Positions 41,941-50,934 of a stretch of DNA of 64,000 nucleotides are shown here, in pieces. The translations under genes and the position numbers were made by a program. The first letter of the stretch is position 1; every line of letters begins with the position of its first letter. The stretch spans positions 1-64,000 of the forward strand of contig JAFLVI010000003.1 in assembly GCA_022508405.1 (NCBI GenBank). Direction: 5' to 3'. The notes under the pieces are model-generated. The model ran no database searches. It was not told the origin of the DNA and saw only the letters and a program-made list of their open reading frames with translations. This DNA comes from Clostridiales bacterium (GTDB lineage: Bacteria; Bacillota; Clostridia; Christensenellales; Pumilibacteraceae).

Positions 41941-43014
41941 TTACTTGGCTATAATAGGAGTTGTGGGCGTATATGTGCGTTTTAGTGCGTCAAACCGCTG
42001 TTTGCGGCGAACGGCAATCTCTATAAGCTTTTCTATCAACAGAGAAAACGGCATGCCCGTAAACAACGGTGCGGCAAGCGACCCGGGGATTGTGTTTATT
42101 TCGTTTACGTAAATATCGTCGCCCTTTACCATAAAGTCTATTCGCGCAACGCCGCTACACCCCACCGCGCGGAACGTGCGCTCGGCTAAGCCCTGAATCA
42201 ACTCGTTCTTTTCCGCGCCTATGTCCGCCGGAATCTTGTGGCGCAGCGACTTGACGTCGCCCGCGTACTTATCGGCAAACGTCAAAAACGTCTTCCACCC
42301 GACCGGCTGTTCGGTTTCCGATACAATAACATCTTCTTCGTAGCTGTCGCCAAGCACCGCACAGTTGACTTCGGTAAAGTCCGATATTGCTTTTTCTATA
42401 ATTACAAGATCGTCCCACTCAAACGCAACTGTAAGCGCCTTTTGCAATGCCGCTTTATTCTCCGCCACCGATATGCCTATTGAACTGCCCAAATTGCACG
42501 GCTTGACGATTACCGGAAACCCAAGCTCCGATACTTCTTTTATAATCTCTTCCGCGTCGGCGGTGTACTTTGCGTGAGTGGCGGTAACGTACGGCAAGAT
42601 GTTTAGCCCAGTGCTTTTAAAAATCTCTTTCGAGCGGATTTTGTTCATGCCTATCGCGGACGCGCATACACCGCTACCGGTATACGGTATGCCGCACATT
42701 TCCAGTAACCCCTGTAGCGAGCCGTCTTCGCCCAAAATTCCGTGCATGCATAGCAGCGCCACATCCACCTTGTACAGCTTTTTGTTCTTGTGGTACAAAT
42801 AGCAGTCCGCAGGGCGAAGATGCACACGCTTTCCGTCAAACCTGTTGTTGCGCACTGCGGACACGCTGTCAAAGCATTCCGCCGCCCACCAAACACCTTC
42901 ACTGTCTATGTACACGCCCACACACTTCTTTTTGCATGCGGACATGGCCTGAAGCCCCGTAATTATGCTAATATCGTGCTCACACGACCTTCCACCGAAA
43001 AATACAGCAATCAT
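41941..43014 (-). CDS. ddl: D-alanine--D-alanine ligase
   Basis: 357 residues. ATP-grasp enzyme that makes the D-Ala-D-Ala end of the peptidoglycan stem peptide. N-terminal FFGGRSCEHDISIITG, the ATP-binding PVIVKPCNLGSSIGIS, and RIDFMVKGDDIYVNEINTIPG are all standard. There is no ribosome binding site; a TATACA box (43021-43026) ends six bases before the ATG, so the mRNA may be leaderless. Alone in its unit, followed by a terminator. Confidence 0.95.
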   Translation of the reverse strand: MIAVFFGGRSCEHDISIITGLQAMSACKKKCVGVYIDSEGVWWAAECFDSVSAVRNNRFDGKRVHLRPADCYLYHKNKKLYKVDVALLCMHGILGEDGSLQGLLEMCGIPYTGSGVCASAIGMNKIRSKEIFKSTGLNILPYVTATHAKYTADAEEIIKEVSELGFPVIVKPCNLGSSIGISVAENKAALQKALTVAFEWDDLVIIEKAISDFTEVNCAVLGDSYEEDVIVSETEQPVGWKTFLTFADKYAGDVKSLRHKIPADIGAEKNELIQGLAERTFRAVGCSGVARIDFMVKGDDIYVNEINTIPGSLAAPLFTGMPFSLLIEKLIEIAVRRKQRFDALKRTYTPTTPIIAK

Positions 43015-43089
43015 ACTTGTTGTATATGATTACCGTAATTTTTTTGTGATAAATTTTAATATATTCTTTTGTGATATAGAATAGAACGG

Positions 43090-43866
43090 TTAAATGAAAT
43101 AAAATGAAAAAGTCAATATCGCAATAATGCCAAGATACAGCGAAAACCACTTGTAATTGGCTTTGGCAATCAGCTTAAGCATGACGCGCACCGCTATATA
43201 TCCGGACGCAAACGCAGTCGCCGCGCCGATTACCATACTAAACCAATCCACACTGCCGAGTGTACCCGCTTGCGCTACGTCTATAATGCTTAGCAGTAAC
43301 GACCCGCCTATTACCGGAAGACTCATCAAAAACGAAAATGTAGCTATCTTTTTGCTGTCCGTGCCGGCAACCGTGCCGCCGAAAATGGTGGAGCCCGACC
43401 GCGACACCCCGGGGAAAACGCCTATGCCCTGCATTAAGCCCATTGCAACCGTGCCGCCCCAAGACAGCTCCTTCGGCTTTGCGTTGTGCTTTGCCACAAT
43501 CTCGCTGACAAGCATAATCACCGCGGTAAACGCAAAGAAGAAGCAAAGATACTTTGCCGTGGAGAAATATTCTTCTATAACATCCTTGCAAGTAAACCCG
43601 ACGACTACCGCAGGGATTGTTGCAACAACAAGCATCACAAGGTTTTTGTACGGTTTTTTAAACAATTCCAGTATCGGTTTGTACAGTACAATCACAACCG
43701 CCACAAGCGTACCCACATGCGCCATAACGTCAAACAGCAAAAAAGAGCTGCCGTCGTTAAGCCCCATCAGCTCTCTTGTGAGTATCAAGTGTCCGCTGGA
43801 TGACACCGGCAAAAACTCGGTAAGTCCCTGCACAAGTCCCAGCACCATGGCTTGCCACCAAACCAT
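43090..43866 (-). CDS. uppP: Undecaprenyl-diphosphate phosphatase
   Basis: 258 residues, about eight membrane segments. It recycles the lipid carrier of cell-wall synthesis and gives bacitracin resistance when abundant. Both catalytic motifs are present: LTEFLPVSSSGHL near the N-terminus and PGVSRSGSTI near residue 150. GGAGG precedes the ATG. It lies 75 bases before ddl in the same direction. Confidence 0.96.
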   Translation of the reverse strand: MVWWQAMVLGLVQGLTEFLPVSSSGHLILTRELMGLNDGSSFLLFDVMAHVGTLVAVVIVLYKPILELFKKPYKNLVMLVVATIPAVVVGFTCKDVIEEYFSTAKYLCFFFAFTAVIMLVSEIVAKHNAKPKELSWGGTVAMGLMQGIGVFPGVSRSGSTIFGGTVAGTDSKKIATFSFLMSLPVIGGSLLLSIIDVAQAGTLGSVDWFSMVIGAATAFASGYIAVRVMLKLIAKANYKWFSLYLGIIAILTFSFYFI

Positions 43867-43963
43867 TAAAAACCTCCGAAAGAAACCGTCACAATATAAT
43901 ATTTAGCTACTCAATAAAATTATTACTCGGTTAAAACAATATCGCTATATAAAAATGATCGCT

Positions 43964-45988
43964 TTACGCCGCGTCGCTTGCGGTGTCCACCATCTTAGCT
44001 TCCGCGCTTGCGGCGCGCAACGACGATTCGCGCTCCTTGATTGCCTGTTCCCTAGCTACGCGCGGAACTATACCGAATACCTTGCTTTCGGTGCCGGCTT
44101 CGTCTTCACGCTCCGCTATCTTTTTGAGCTCGGCAAGGTCTTTATCGAACTTTACCCTGTCGATGGTTTCGAGCTTGGTGACAAATATGCCCTCGTGCAT
44201 GGTCTTGTCCACCTGCTCTCGATCGTAGCGCAGTTCCTCAAACAGCTTTTCCCCCGGGCGCAGACCGGAAATGACTATCTGAATATCCTTGTTGGGCACA
44301 AAGCCGTTTAGCCGGATAAGGTTGCACGCCAAATCGTAAATGTAAACGGGCTCGCCCATGTCGAGCACAAACACTTCGCCCGAGCTTGCCAAAGCGCCCG
44401 TCTGCAATACAAGGCGCACCGCTTCCGGTATTGTCATAAAGTAACGCTTGATATTGCGGTCGGTAACCGTGACCGGCCCGCCTTCTTGAATTTGCTTTAA
44501 AAACGTGGGAATGACCGATCCGGACGAACCCAAAACATTGCCGAACCGCACCGCCGCCATTTGCATATCGCCGTCCTCGGCGCGAGTTTGCACCAGCATT
44601 TCGGCAAGCCGTTTGCTCGCGCCCATGACGTTGGCGGGATTGACCGCTTTGTCCGTAGAGATCAAAACAAACCGCTTTACGCCCGCCTTTTGGCATTGCT
44701 CAATCAAATTCTTAGTGCCGAATACGTTGTTTTTTATCGCTTCGGTCGGCGCGATTTCCATCATAGGCACGTGCTTGTATGCCGCGGCGTGGAAAACCGT
44801 TTCGGGCTTGTATTTGTTAAGCACTTCCGCAAGCTTGCCCGCTTCGCGCACTGTGCCCATGACCAAGGAATACCTAGTTGTGTCAAACTTCTTTTGGAAT
44901 TCCTGATCGATATTGAACATTCCGTTTTCGTTCTGATCGAAAATAACCAGATGCTTACAACCGAAAGTAAGAGCCTGCCGACAAAGCTCCGATCCGATAG
45001 AGCCGGCACCACCCGTTACCATTACAACCTTGTCCTTGACGGACATATCAACAAGTTCGGTTTTTACCTTAAACTCATCCCTGCCGAGCAAGGATTCGAT
45101 TTTTATATCGTGGAGCGTAAGCGCCGAATTGGCAGTCGCGTTTGCATCGCTTATAGGCGGCAACATCTTTATGGGTATGTTGTATTTGGAAATTGTTTCG
45201 TATATATGCTTGAGCTGCGATTTGGTTATGTCCGTAATTGCTATTACAAACATATCGGGTGCATAATCATCTATGATTTTTTTAACGTCGTCCAGCCCGC
45301 CGGCAACAAGATTGCCGCCGATTGACTTGCCGTGCTTGTCCACGTCGTCGTCCATAAACGCGACGGGCAAATATCCTTCGTCCGTATTTGAGGTAAAGCG
45401 TGTGTTGAGCGCCGATCCGACATTGCCCGCGCCGTAAATAACGGTGCGCATGGGCTTTTTGTCTACCGGAAAGTTTCCGCGCTGAACGTGCCTGAAATAA
45501 CCTATGAGCATGTTGGAAAATCTGGGGATTGCGGTAAACATCATCGCCAAAAACACGTACAGCAAAATCTGCGTGCCGTACAACATTACGTTAAACGCCG
45601 CAAACAGCACCGCCTTCATGATTAAAAGCACGCAATACGACACGACGTATGACGCGGCAAACTTGATAAATTCTATTCGTCCCGCAAACTTCCACACCAC
45701 GTTGTAACAGTTGAAAAGCGCGAGCATACACACCGGTATGCCCGTCATAATTATCATAATGGGTATTTCAAAGTTTTTGTAATTGAGCGGAGCGGATACC
45801 GGTATCTGATTGAACATCGCCTTGCGCGCAAGCCAAAACGCCCCAAGACAAACCCCTATATCGAATATAAACGTCAAAATGACCCCGCGGTATCGCGGAG
45901 AAAATAACGCCTTTACGTTTACATTAGCACGCCTTTTGGGTTCTTTATTGTCCGATTGCGCATCGGTGTTTATCTGTTGTTCCGACAT
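43964..45988 (-). CDS. CapD/FlaA1-type nucleotide-sugar 4,6-dehydratase (membrane form)
   Basis: 674 residues. Four membrane helices (about 35-160) are followed by a first Rossmann-like domain (YGAGNVGSAL near 185) and a short-chain dehydrogenase/epimerase domain with GGAGSIGSEL (326-335), AAAYKHVPMME and STDKAVNPANVMGASKR. This is the long form of polysaccharide-biosynthesis dehydratases that act on UDP-GlcNAc or related sugars for surface glycans or protein glycosylation. No glycosyltransferases are adjacent, so the end product is unknown. GAGGG precedes the ATG. Confidence 0.92.
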   Translation of the reverse strand: MSEQQINTDAQSDNKEPKRRANVNVKALFSPRYRGVILTFIFDIGVCLGAFWLARKAMFNQIPVSAPLNYKNFEIPIMIIMTGIPVCMLALFNCYNVVWKFAGRIEFIKFAASYVVSYCVLLIMKAVLFAAFNVMLYGTQILLYVFLAMMFTAIPRFSNMLIGYFRHVQRGNFPVDKKPMRTVIYGAGNVGSALNTRFTSNTDEGYLPVAFMDDDVDKHGKSIGGNLVAGGLDDVKKIIDDYAPDMFVIAITDITKSQLKHIYETISKYNIPIKMLPPISDANATANSALTLHDIKIESLLGRDEFKVKTELVDMSVKDKVVMVTGGAGSIGSELCRQALTFGCKHLVIFDQNENGMFNIDQEFQKKFDTTRYSLVMGTVREAGKLAEVLNKYKPETVFHAAAYKHVPMMEIAPTEAIKNNVFGTKNLIEQCQKAGVKRFVLISTDKAVNPANVMGASKRLAEMLVQTRAEDGDMQMAAVRFGNVLGSSGSVIPTFLKQIQEGGPVTVTDRNIKRYFMTIPEAVRLVLQTGALASSGEVFVLDMGEPVYIYDLACNLIRLNGFVPNKDIQIVISGLRPGEKLFEELRYDREQVDKTMHEGIFVTKLETIDRVKFDKDLAELKKIAEREDEAGTESKVFGIVPRVAREQAIKERESSLRAASAEAKMVDTASDAA

Positions 45989-46019
45989 TACCCTCGATTA
46001 TGCCCTTATATCACTTCGT

Positions 46020-46048
46020 ATAATACCATATTACCTTTTTTTTGTCAA
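46020..46048 (-). promoter_or_regulatory. Promoter of the CapD-like gene
   Basis: On the minus strand TTGACA (46043-46048) and TATTAT (46020-46025) are 17 bases apart. Confidence 0.82.
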
Positions 46049-46090
46049 TACTATACGGGCAATCGCCATTACAAAATCTGTTACTTTAAT

Positions 46091-46118
46091 AAAAAAGCCG
46101 CTTTTGTAGCGGCGGCTT
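46091..46118 (-). terminator. Terminator after glmM
   Basis: AAGCCGC and GCGGCTT form the stem, followed on the minus strand by TTTTT, directly after the glmM stop. Confidence 0.82.
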
Positions 46119-46120
46119 GA

Positions 46121-47401
46121 TTATTTTCTGGTATTTATATACTTTTTGAACACCGTAAGCACTTCGTCTATTTTGCGCGGGTCCTCGCACTCGCACATTA
46201 CGCGCACTTTTGGCTCTGTGCCGGACATTCTTACAATAAGTCTGCCTATTCCGGACAGCCTTGTCGTGTAGTCTTCAATCAAATCTATCATGCCTTTTTC
46301 GTACATTATGGACTGATCTGCGTACTCTGCAATCGCCTTTTGCGGGAACAAATTAAGTTCTATAAATTCGCCCAGCTTACCTTTTTTGCACAGCGCTTTT
46401 GTTAGGAACATGCTGGACATTATGCCGTCGCCTGTGGTCGCTTGCGGATATACTATATAGTGCCCGCTCTGCTCGCCGCCAAGATTGTACCCCTTTTTGA
46501 ACATCAAGTCGCAAATGTACTTGTCGCCCACGGGGGTGCGCACAAGCCGCCGCCCGTCCTTTTCCAGTCTGCGCTCAAGCGCGGTGTTGGAAAGAATCGT
46601 TCCCACAACCACGTTGTCCTTAAGCGTCATTTCCCTGCCGATGTTGTACAGCACGCTGTCGCCGTCCATGATCTTTCCGTCAAACACAAACGACAATCTG
46701 TCCGCGTCGCCGTCGTACGAAAAGCCCAGCTTGTAGTCCGTGCCCACCATGGAATGAAGCACGTAATCGGGATGAAGCGCGCCGCAACCGCAGTTTATCT
46801 TTTCGCCGCGCAGCTTGCAGTTTTCTATCTCCACCGTGGCACCCAAACGCTCAAACGCCTGTTTGGCAACGGTGGACGCCGCGCCGTAGCCGCAGTCCAG
46901 CCACACCTTTGCGCCCGTCATATCGTAATCGACCGTTTCCACAAGGTAGTCTATATACTGCTTTTGCGCGTCCGGAATATCGCAGACCGACCCGACCGCG
47001 CGCGCCTCGCTGGGATTATCGATATAGTATTCTATACTGCCTTCCTGCTCTTCGCTCAGCTTGACCCCGTTGCCGTCGAATATCTTTATGCCGTTGTATT
47101 CGGGAGGATTGTGCGACGCGGATATAACAATGCCGCAAAGCGCCTTGTACTTGATAGCCATGCGCGCTATAGCCGGCGTGGGCAGCACGCCTACCGTCAA
47201 AACGTCGGCGCCGCCGCGCTTTAGCCCGTCTATCAGCGCCGACTGGATTTCCGGACCGGACACTCTTGTATCTCGCCCGACAACTACCGAGCCCTTACCG
47301 AAGTACGCAACAACGGCAAGCCCGACCATGTATGCGAGTTTTGCATCCAAATTATCGCCGTACTTGCCTCTTATTCCGTCAGTTCCGAAGTATTTACCCA
47401 T
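46121..47401 (-). CDS. glmM: Phosphoglucosamine mutase
   Basis: 426 residues from the ATG at 47401, which has GGAGGA five bases upstream. It converts glucosamine 6-phosphate to the 1-phosphate. KYFGTDGIRG at the start, phosphoserine loop ISASHNPPEYNG (Ser96), metal loop DGDADR and sugar loop GGEQSGH identify it clearly. It diverges from the gene pair containing glmS, so two consecutive steps to UDP-GlcNAc are under one intergenic region. Confidence 0.96.
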   Translation of the reverse strand: MGKYFGTDGIRGKYGDNLDAKLAYMVGLAVVAYFGKGSVVVGRDTRVSGPEIQSALIDGLKRGGADVLTVGVLPTPAIARMAIKYKALCGIVISASHNPPEYNGIKIFDGNGVKLSEEQEGSIEYYIDNPSEARAVGSVCDIPDAQKQYIDYLVETVDYDMTGAKVWLDCGYGAASTVAKQAFERLGATVEIENCKLRGEKINCGCGALHPDYVLHSMVGTDYKLGFSYDGDADRLSFVFDGKIMDGDSVLYNIGREMTLKDNVVVGTILSNTALERRLEKDGRRLVRTPVGDKYICDLMFKKGYNLGGEQSGHYIVYPQATTGDGIMSSMFLTKALCKKGKLGEFIELNLFPQKAIAEYADQSIMYEKGMIDLIEDYTTRLSGIGRLIVRMSGTEPKVRVMCECEDPRKIDEVLTVFKKYINTRK

Positions 47402-47445
47402 TGCTCCTCCGTGCTTAGCGAAAAAACGCACAAACTACCGAATAA

Positions 47446-47474
47446 ATTATAGTATATTCCGGTATCCTTGTCAA
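47446..47474 (-). promoter_or_regulatory. Sigma-A promoter of glmM
   Basis: On the minus strand TTGACA (47469-47474) and TATAAT (47446-47451) are 17 bases apart, a perfect consensus. Confidence 0.9.
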
Positions 47475-47531
47475 TATATATGCGGATTATTTATAATTTG
47501 CTCGACAAAAAGCAAAACATTTTATTATCTG

Positions 47532-47561
47532 TTGACATATCGACAAAATATGGCTTATAAT
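47532..47561 (+). promoter_or_regulatory. Sigma-A promoter of the transporter-glmS unit
   Basis: TTGACA (47532-47537) and TATAAT (47556-47561) are 18 bases apart. The ATG at 47570 is only nine bases after the -10 box with no ribosome binding site between, which implies a leader of no more than about two bases. Confidence 0.85.
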
Positions 47562-47569
47562 ATAACGGT

Positions 47570-48268
47570 ATGAGCGAGATAGTACAGAGCATAGCCGAAA
47601 CGATGAATAACGCACTGGGCGCACCGCTCACGGTGCTGTTGCTATCTATCATACCGATAGCCGAAGCGCGTTTTGCCATACCGTTTGGAATAAGCATGGG
47701 GCTGTCGCCTATGGAAGCGTTCGGCTGGGCGTTTTTGGGCTCGTCGCTTATGGCGCCCATACTGCTGATTGTATTTATTCCGCTTATAAACGCGCTGTCC
47801 AAAACCAAGTTTTTTGCCAAAATCGGAAAGTTTTTGTACGACAAGTTTGAAAAAAAGTCGCAATCCCTTGCCGACACCGTGCAAGAGCCACAGCCGGAGA
47901 CAGACAAAAAACCGATTTTGACCAAAACCGAGCTTAAAAAAGTGGGCGGCACCGCGCTGTTTGTTGCCGTTCCCCTGCCGCTTACAGGCGTTTGGACGGG
48001 CAGTGCGGTGGCTTCCATACTTAAAATAGGGTTTGTAAAATCGCTTATAGGCGTAATCGTCGGAAACGCCGTGGCGTGCGGGATAATAACGCTTATATCG
48101 TTTTTGTTCAAGGATTACGTCACCTACATCACGCTGGCATTTTTTATAATTGCGGTAACCGTAGTGGTGGTATTAGTCATAAAATTTATATTGTACAAAC
48201 CCAAAACCGTTGCCGATGACGCGGGCAACACAACTACGGACGACAGCGGAAGCGAAAACAAAGACTGA
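47570..48268 (+). CDS. Small multidrug-export-type membrane protein (PF06695/COG2426)
   Basis: 232 residues with about five membrane helices. IPIAEARFAIPFGISMG and the motif PLPLTGVWTGS are the hallmark of the COG2426/Sm_multidrug_ex family, whose transport substrate has not been firmly shown. A charged loop (about 95-125) and an acidic C-terminal tail (DDAGNTTTDDSGSENKD) are soluble. Probably translated from a leaderless mRNA. It sits 14 bases before glmS in the same transcript; a link to amino-sugar metabolism is possible but only by position. Confidence 0.85.
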   Translation: MSEIVQSIAETMNNALGAPLTVLLLSIIPIAEARFAIPFGISMGLSPMEAFGWAFLGSSLMAPILLIVFIPLINALSKTKFFAKIGKFLYDKFEKKSQSLADTVQEPQPETDKKPILTKTELKKVGGTALFVAVPLPLTGVWTGSAVASILKIGFVKSLIGVIVGNAVACGIITLISFLFKDYVTYITLAFFIIAVTVVVVLVIKFILYKPKTVADDAGNTTTDDSGSENKD

Positions 48269-48282
48269 TTAAGGAGATTGCC

Positions 48283-50106
48283 ATGTGCGGAATTATAGGA
48301 TATGTGGGCGGAAAAAAAGCCGCACCCATCCTGCTTAAAGGATTACAGCGTTTGGAATACCGCGGCTATGATTCCAGCGGCATTGCCGTTTTGAACGGCT
48401 CTATTCGCGTAACCAAAACATGTGGCAAGGTTGCCACGCTGTGCGAAAAAGTAAGCGAAAATAATATGCCCGACGGCGTTATCGGCATAGGTCACACAAG
48501 GTGGGCCACGCACGGCGCGCCCAGCGATATAAATTCCCATCCGCATCTATCGGCGGACGGACGGTTTTGCATTGTACACAACGGCATAATAGAAAACTTT
48601 GCCGAACTGAAAGCCGATCTTACGGCTCACGGCATTCCGTTTAAAAGCGAAACGGACAGCGAGGTCATAGCACAGCTCGTTCAATATTTATACGACGGCG
48701 ATATGATTTCCACTCTGCGCAATGTTATGGAAAGGCTTAGCGGTTCGTACGCAGTGGGCGTATTGTGTGCGGACTCCCCCTCCACGCTGTACGCAATACG
48801 CAAGGACAATCCGCTTGTGGTGGGGCTCGGACAAAACGAAAACTTTATTGCCTCCGACTTTGCCGCCGCGCTTGAGCACACTCACAACTTTGTACAGCTA
48901 AACGACTACGAGATTGCACAGCTGACAGCGCGCGCAGTCACCTTTTTTGACCGCAACGGCAAATCGGTGGAAAAGACGCCATACCGCGTCGACTGGGACA
49001 TTTCCCTTGCGGAAAAAGGCGGATACCCGCACTTTATGTTAAAGGAAATCTACGAGCAACCCAAAGCGATAAAGGACACCGTAAGTGCACGCATAAAGGG
49101 CGACAATATAGTATTGGACAGAATTGAGTTTTCGGCAAGCAACGTAAACAGCATAAACCGCATAAACATTATCGGCTGCGGCTCGGCGTACCATGCGGGC
49201 ATAGTCGGCAAACACTTTATAGAAAAGTACTGCCGCATTAGCGTAAACTGCGAGCTTGCCAGCGAATACATCTACAGCAATCCGATTACCGATAACCGCA
49301 CGCTCACCGTTGTTATAAGCCAAAGCGGCGAAACGGCGGACTCGCTTGCCGCTCTTCGGCTTGCAAAAAAACTCGGGTCGCACACCATTGCGATTGTAAA
49401 CGTGCTTCACAGCGCAATCGCGCGCGAGGCGGACGACGTGCTGTACACCTACGCGGGACCGGAAATTGCCGTTGCCACCACAAAAGGTTACACCACTCAG
49501 GTGGCGGCGCTCTATCTAATCGGGCTTAAAATAGCCAAAGTAAAGCATATAATCTCCGACGCGCGGTATTCCGAACTGTTAAACGAAATTGCTCGCCTGC
49601 CCGAAAAAGTAAGCGAAATACTAAAAGACACCGACAAAATCAAACAGTATGCCCAAAGCTATGCCGATCACAAATGCGTGTTTTTTATAGGCAGAGGCAC
49701 CGATTACGCCGCGTCGCTCGAGGGCGCGCTAAAGCTTAAAGAAATATCGTATATTCACGCCGAAGCGTACGCCGCGGGCGAGCTTAAACACGGCACGATA
49801 TCGCTTATAGAAAACGGCACGGTAACATTAGCGCTGGTCACGCAGGAAGATCTGTACGCAAAAATGCTTTCCAATATAAAAGCCGTGCAATCGCGCGGCG
49901 GGTCGGTACTTGCAATATCGTCGCAAAAAAACATGCAAATCGGCAAGGAATCGGACGGACTGCTTGCAATCCCCGATTGCGACGACGACGTTACGCCGGT
50001 GCTTACGGCGGTGGTATTACAGCTTTTTGCATACTACATTGCGGCAAAGCGTGAATGCGATATAGATAAGCCGCGTAACCTAGCAAAATCCGTCACCGTC
50101 GAATAA
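48283..50106 (+). CDS. glmS: Glutamine--fructose-6-phosphate aminotransferase (isomerising)
   Basis: 607 residues. It makes glucosamine 6-phosphate, the entry step to UDP-GlcNAc. The N-terminal nucleophile cysteine is Cys2 (CGIIGYVGG), followed by GHTRWATHGAPS and HNGIIENF of the glutaminase domain. Two SIS domains (GCGSAYHAG, SQSGETADSLAALR; FIGRGTDYAASLEGALKLKEISYIHAEAYAAGELKHG) and the C-terminal KSVTVE complete it. AAGGAG precedes the ATG. The 14-base spacer leaves no room for a glmS ribozyme. Confidence 0.97.
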   Translation: MCGIIGYVGGKKAAPILLKGLQRLEYRGYDSSGIAVLNGSIRVTKTCGKVATLCEKVSENNMPDGVIGIGHTRWATHGAPSDINSHPHLSADGRFCIVHNGIIENFAELKADLTAHGIPFKSETDSEVIAQLVQYLYDGDMISTLRNVMERLSGSYAVGVLCADSPSTLYAIRKDNPLVVGLGQNENFIASDFAAALEHTHNFVQLNDYEIAQLTARAVTFFDRNGKSVEKTPYRVDWDISLAEKGGYPHFMLKEIYEQPKAIKDTVSARIKGDNIVLDRIEFSASNVNSINRINIIGCGSAYHAGIVGKHFIEKYCRISVNCELASEYIYSNPITDNRTLTVVISQSGETADSLAALRLAKKLGSHTIAIVNVLHSAIAREADDVLYTYAGPEIAVATTKGYTTQVAALYLIGLKIAKVKHIISDARYSELLNEIARLPEKVSEILKDTDKIKQYAQSYADHKCVFFIGRGTDYAASLEGALKLKEISYIHAEAYAAGELKHGTISLIENGTVTLALVTQEDLYAKMLSNIKAVQSRGGSVLAISSQKNMQIGKESDGLLAIPDCDDDVTPVLTAVVLQLFAYYIAAKRECDIDKPRNLAKSVTVE

Positions 50107-50113
50107 ATAGTTT

Positions 50114-50147
50114 AAAAAAAAGTTGCCGCCACAACGGCAACTTTTTT
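50114..50147. terminator. Bidirectional terminator between glmS and murI
   Basis: AGTTGCCG and CGGCAACT pair around CCACAA with long A and T runs on each side. The murI reading frame ends inside its T-run. Confidence 0.9.
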
Positions 50148-50892
50148 AATTCTGCATTCTGCTTTCTGCATTCTGCATTTTCTTGTATGTAGACAAAAAT
50201 CTTATTGTGGGCTTTGTTTCGCCCTTTTGCGCCGCAAGTCCGGATATTTCCAAACAGTATTTAAGCCGCCGTGCCGCGCCTTCCGCGCCGTCGTAGATTT
50301 TTATGTTGCCGCCGTAAATATCCCTTATTATATCGGCAATATAACTGTAATGCGAACAACCAAGTATCACCGCTTCCGCGTCGCTGTAGTCACGGAATAT
50401 GCCGCTTAGGTACTGATTTAATCGCGGTATGTCGTCTTTGCTGCTCTCTATCATCATAGCGAGTTCGGGTGCGGCAATAGGCACAATCCTTTTGTCATTC
50501 TCCAACAGCATGCGAAACCTTTCGGACGAAAATGTTGCGCTTGTTACCAATGCAACCGCATAGCCGCGCCGCCCAAGCTCCTTTATGCACGGCCTTACCG
50601 CCGGTTCCAGCCCTACCACCACGCGCGTGGAATAAAGCGAGCGTATTTGTTCCGCCGCCGTGACTGTAGCCGTGTTGCACGCGATTACAATCGCCTTGCA
50701 GTTGAGCGAAAACAGCGTATCCGCGCAAGCATAAGCGGCGCGGGCAATCTCTTCCTTTGGTTTATTGCCGTACGGCATGTTCGCCTTGTCGGCAAGGTAT
50801 ATAAAGCTTTCTTCCGGCAACAGCTTGGCACAGTGTTTTAATACGTTAAGTCCGCCTACGCCGCTGTCAAACACTCCTATAGGTCTAACCAT
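50146..50892 (-). CDS. murI: Glutamate racemase
   Basis: 248 residues. It makes D-glutamate for peptidoglycan. Both catalytic cysteines are visible: IVIACNTATVTA and ILGCSHYSYI, plus the start IGVFDSGVGGLNVL. The last eleven residues (KMQNAESRMQN) are encoded by a 7-bp tandem repeat array, so the natural C-terminus has been overrun by the repeat. No ribosome binding site is apparent before the ATG; it follows gpr by 42 bases. Confidence 0.94.
   Translation of the reverse strand: MVRPIGVFDSGVGGLNVLKHCAKLLPEESFIYLADKANMPYGNKPKEEIARAAYACADTLFSLNCKAIVIACNTATVTAAEQIRSLYSTRVVVGLEPAVRPCIKELGRRGYAVALVTSATFSSERFRMLLENDKRIVPIAAPELAMMIESSKDDIPRLNQYLSGIFRDYSDAEAVILGCSHYSYIADIIRDIYGGNIKIYDGAEGAARRLKYCLEISGLAAQKGETKPTIRFLSTYKKMQNAESRMQN
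50148..50179 (-). repeat. 7-bp tandem repeat array (GAATGCA) within the end of murI
   Basis: Four units, GCAGAAT/GCAGAAA type, read on the minus strand. Same family as the other 7-mer arrays, but here lying inside the coding sequence. Confidence 0.65.
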
Positions 50893-50934
50893 AGCGTATC
50901 TTGTATATGCGCGGATAGTATTAAAGGTTACTGT

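Noticed and set aside
48269-48282. Possible glmS ribozyme
   Set aside because: Only 14 bases separate the upstream stop codon from glmS.
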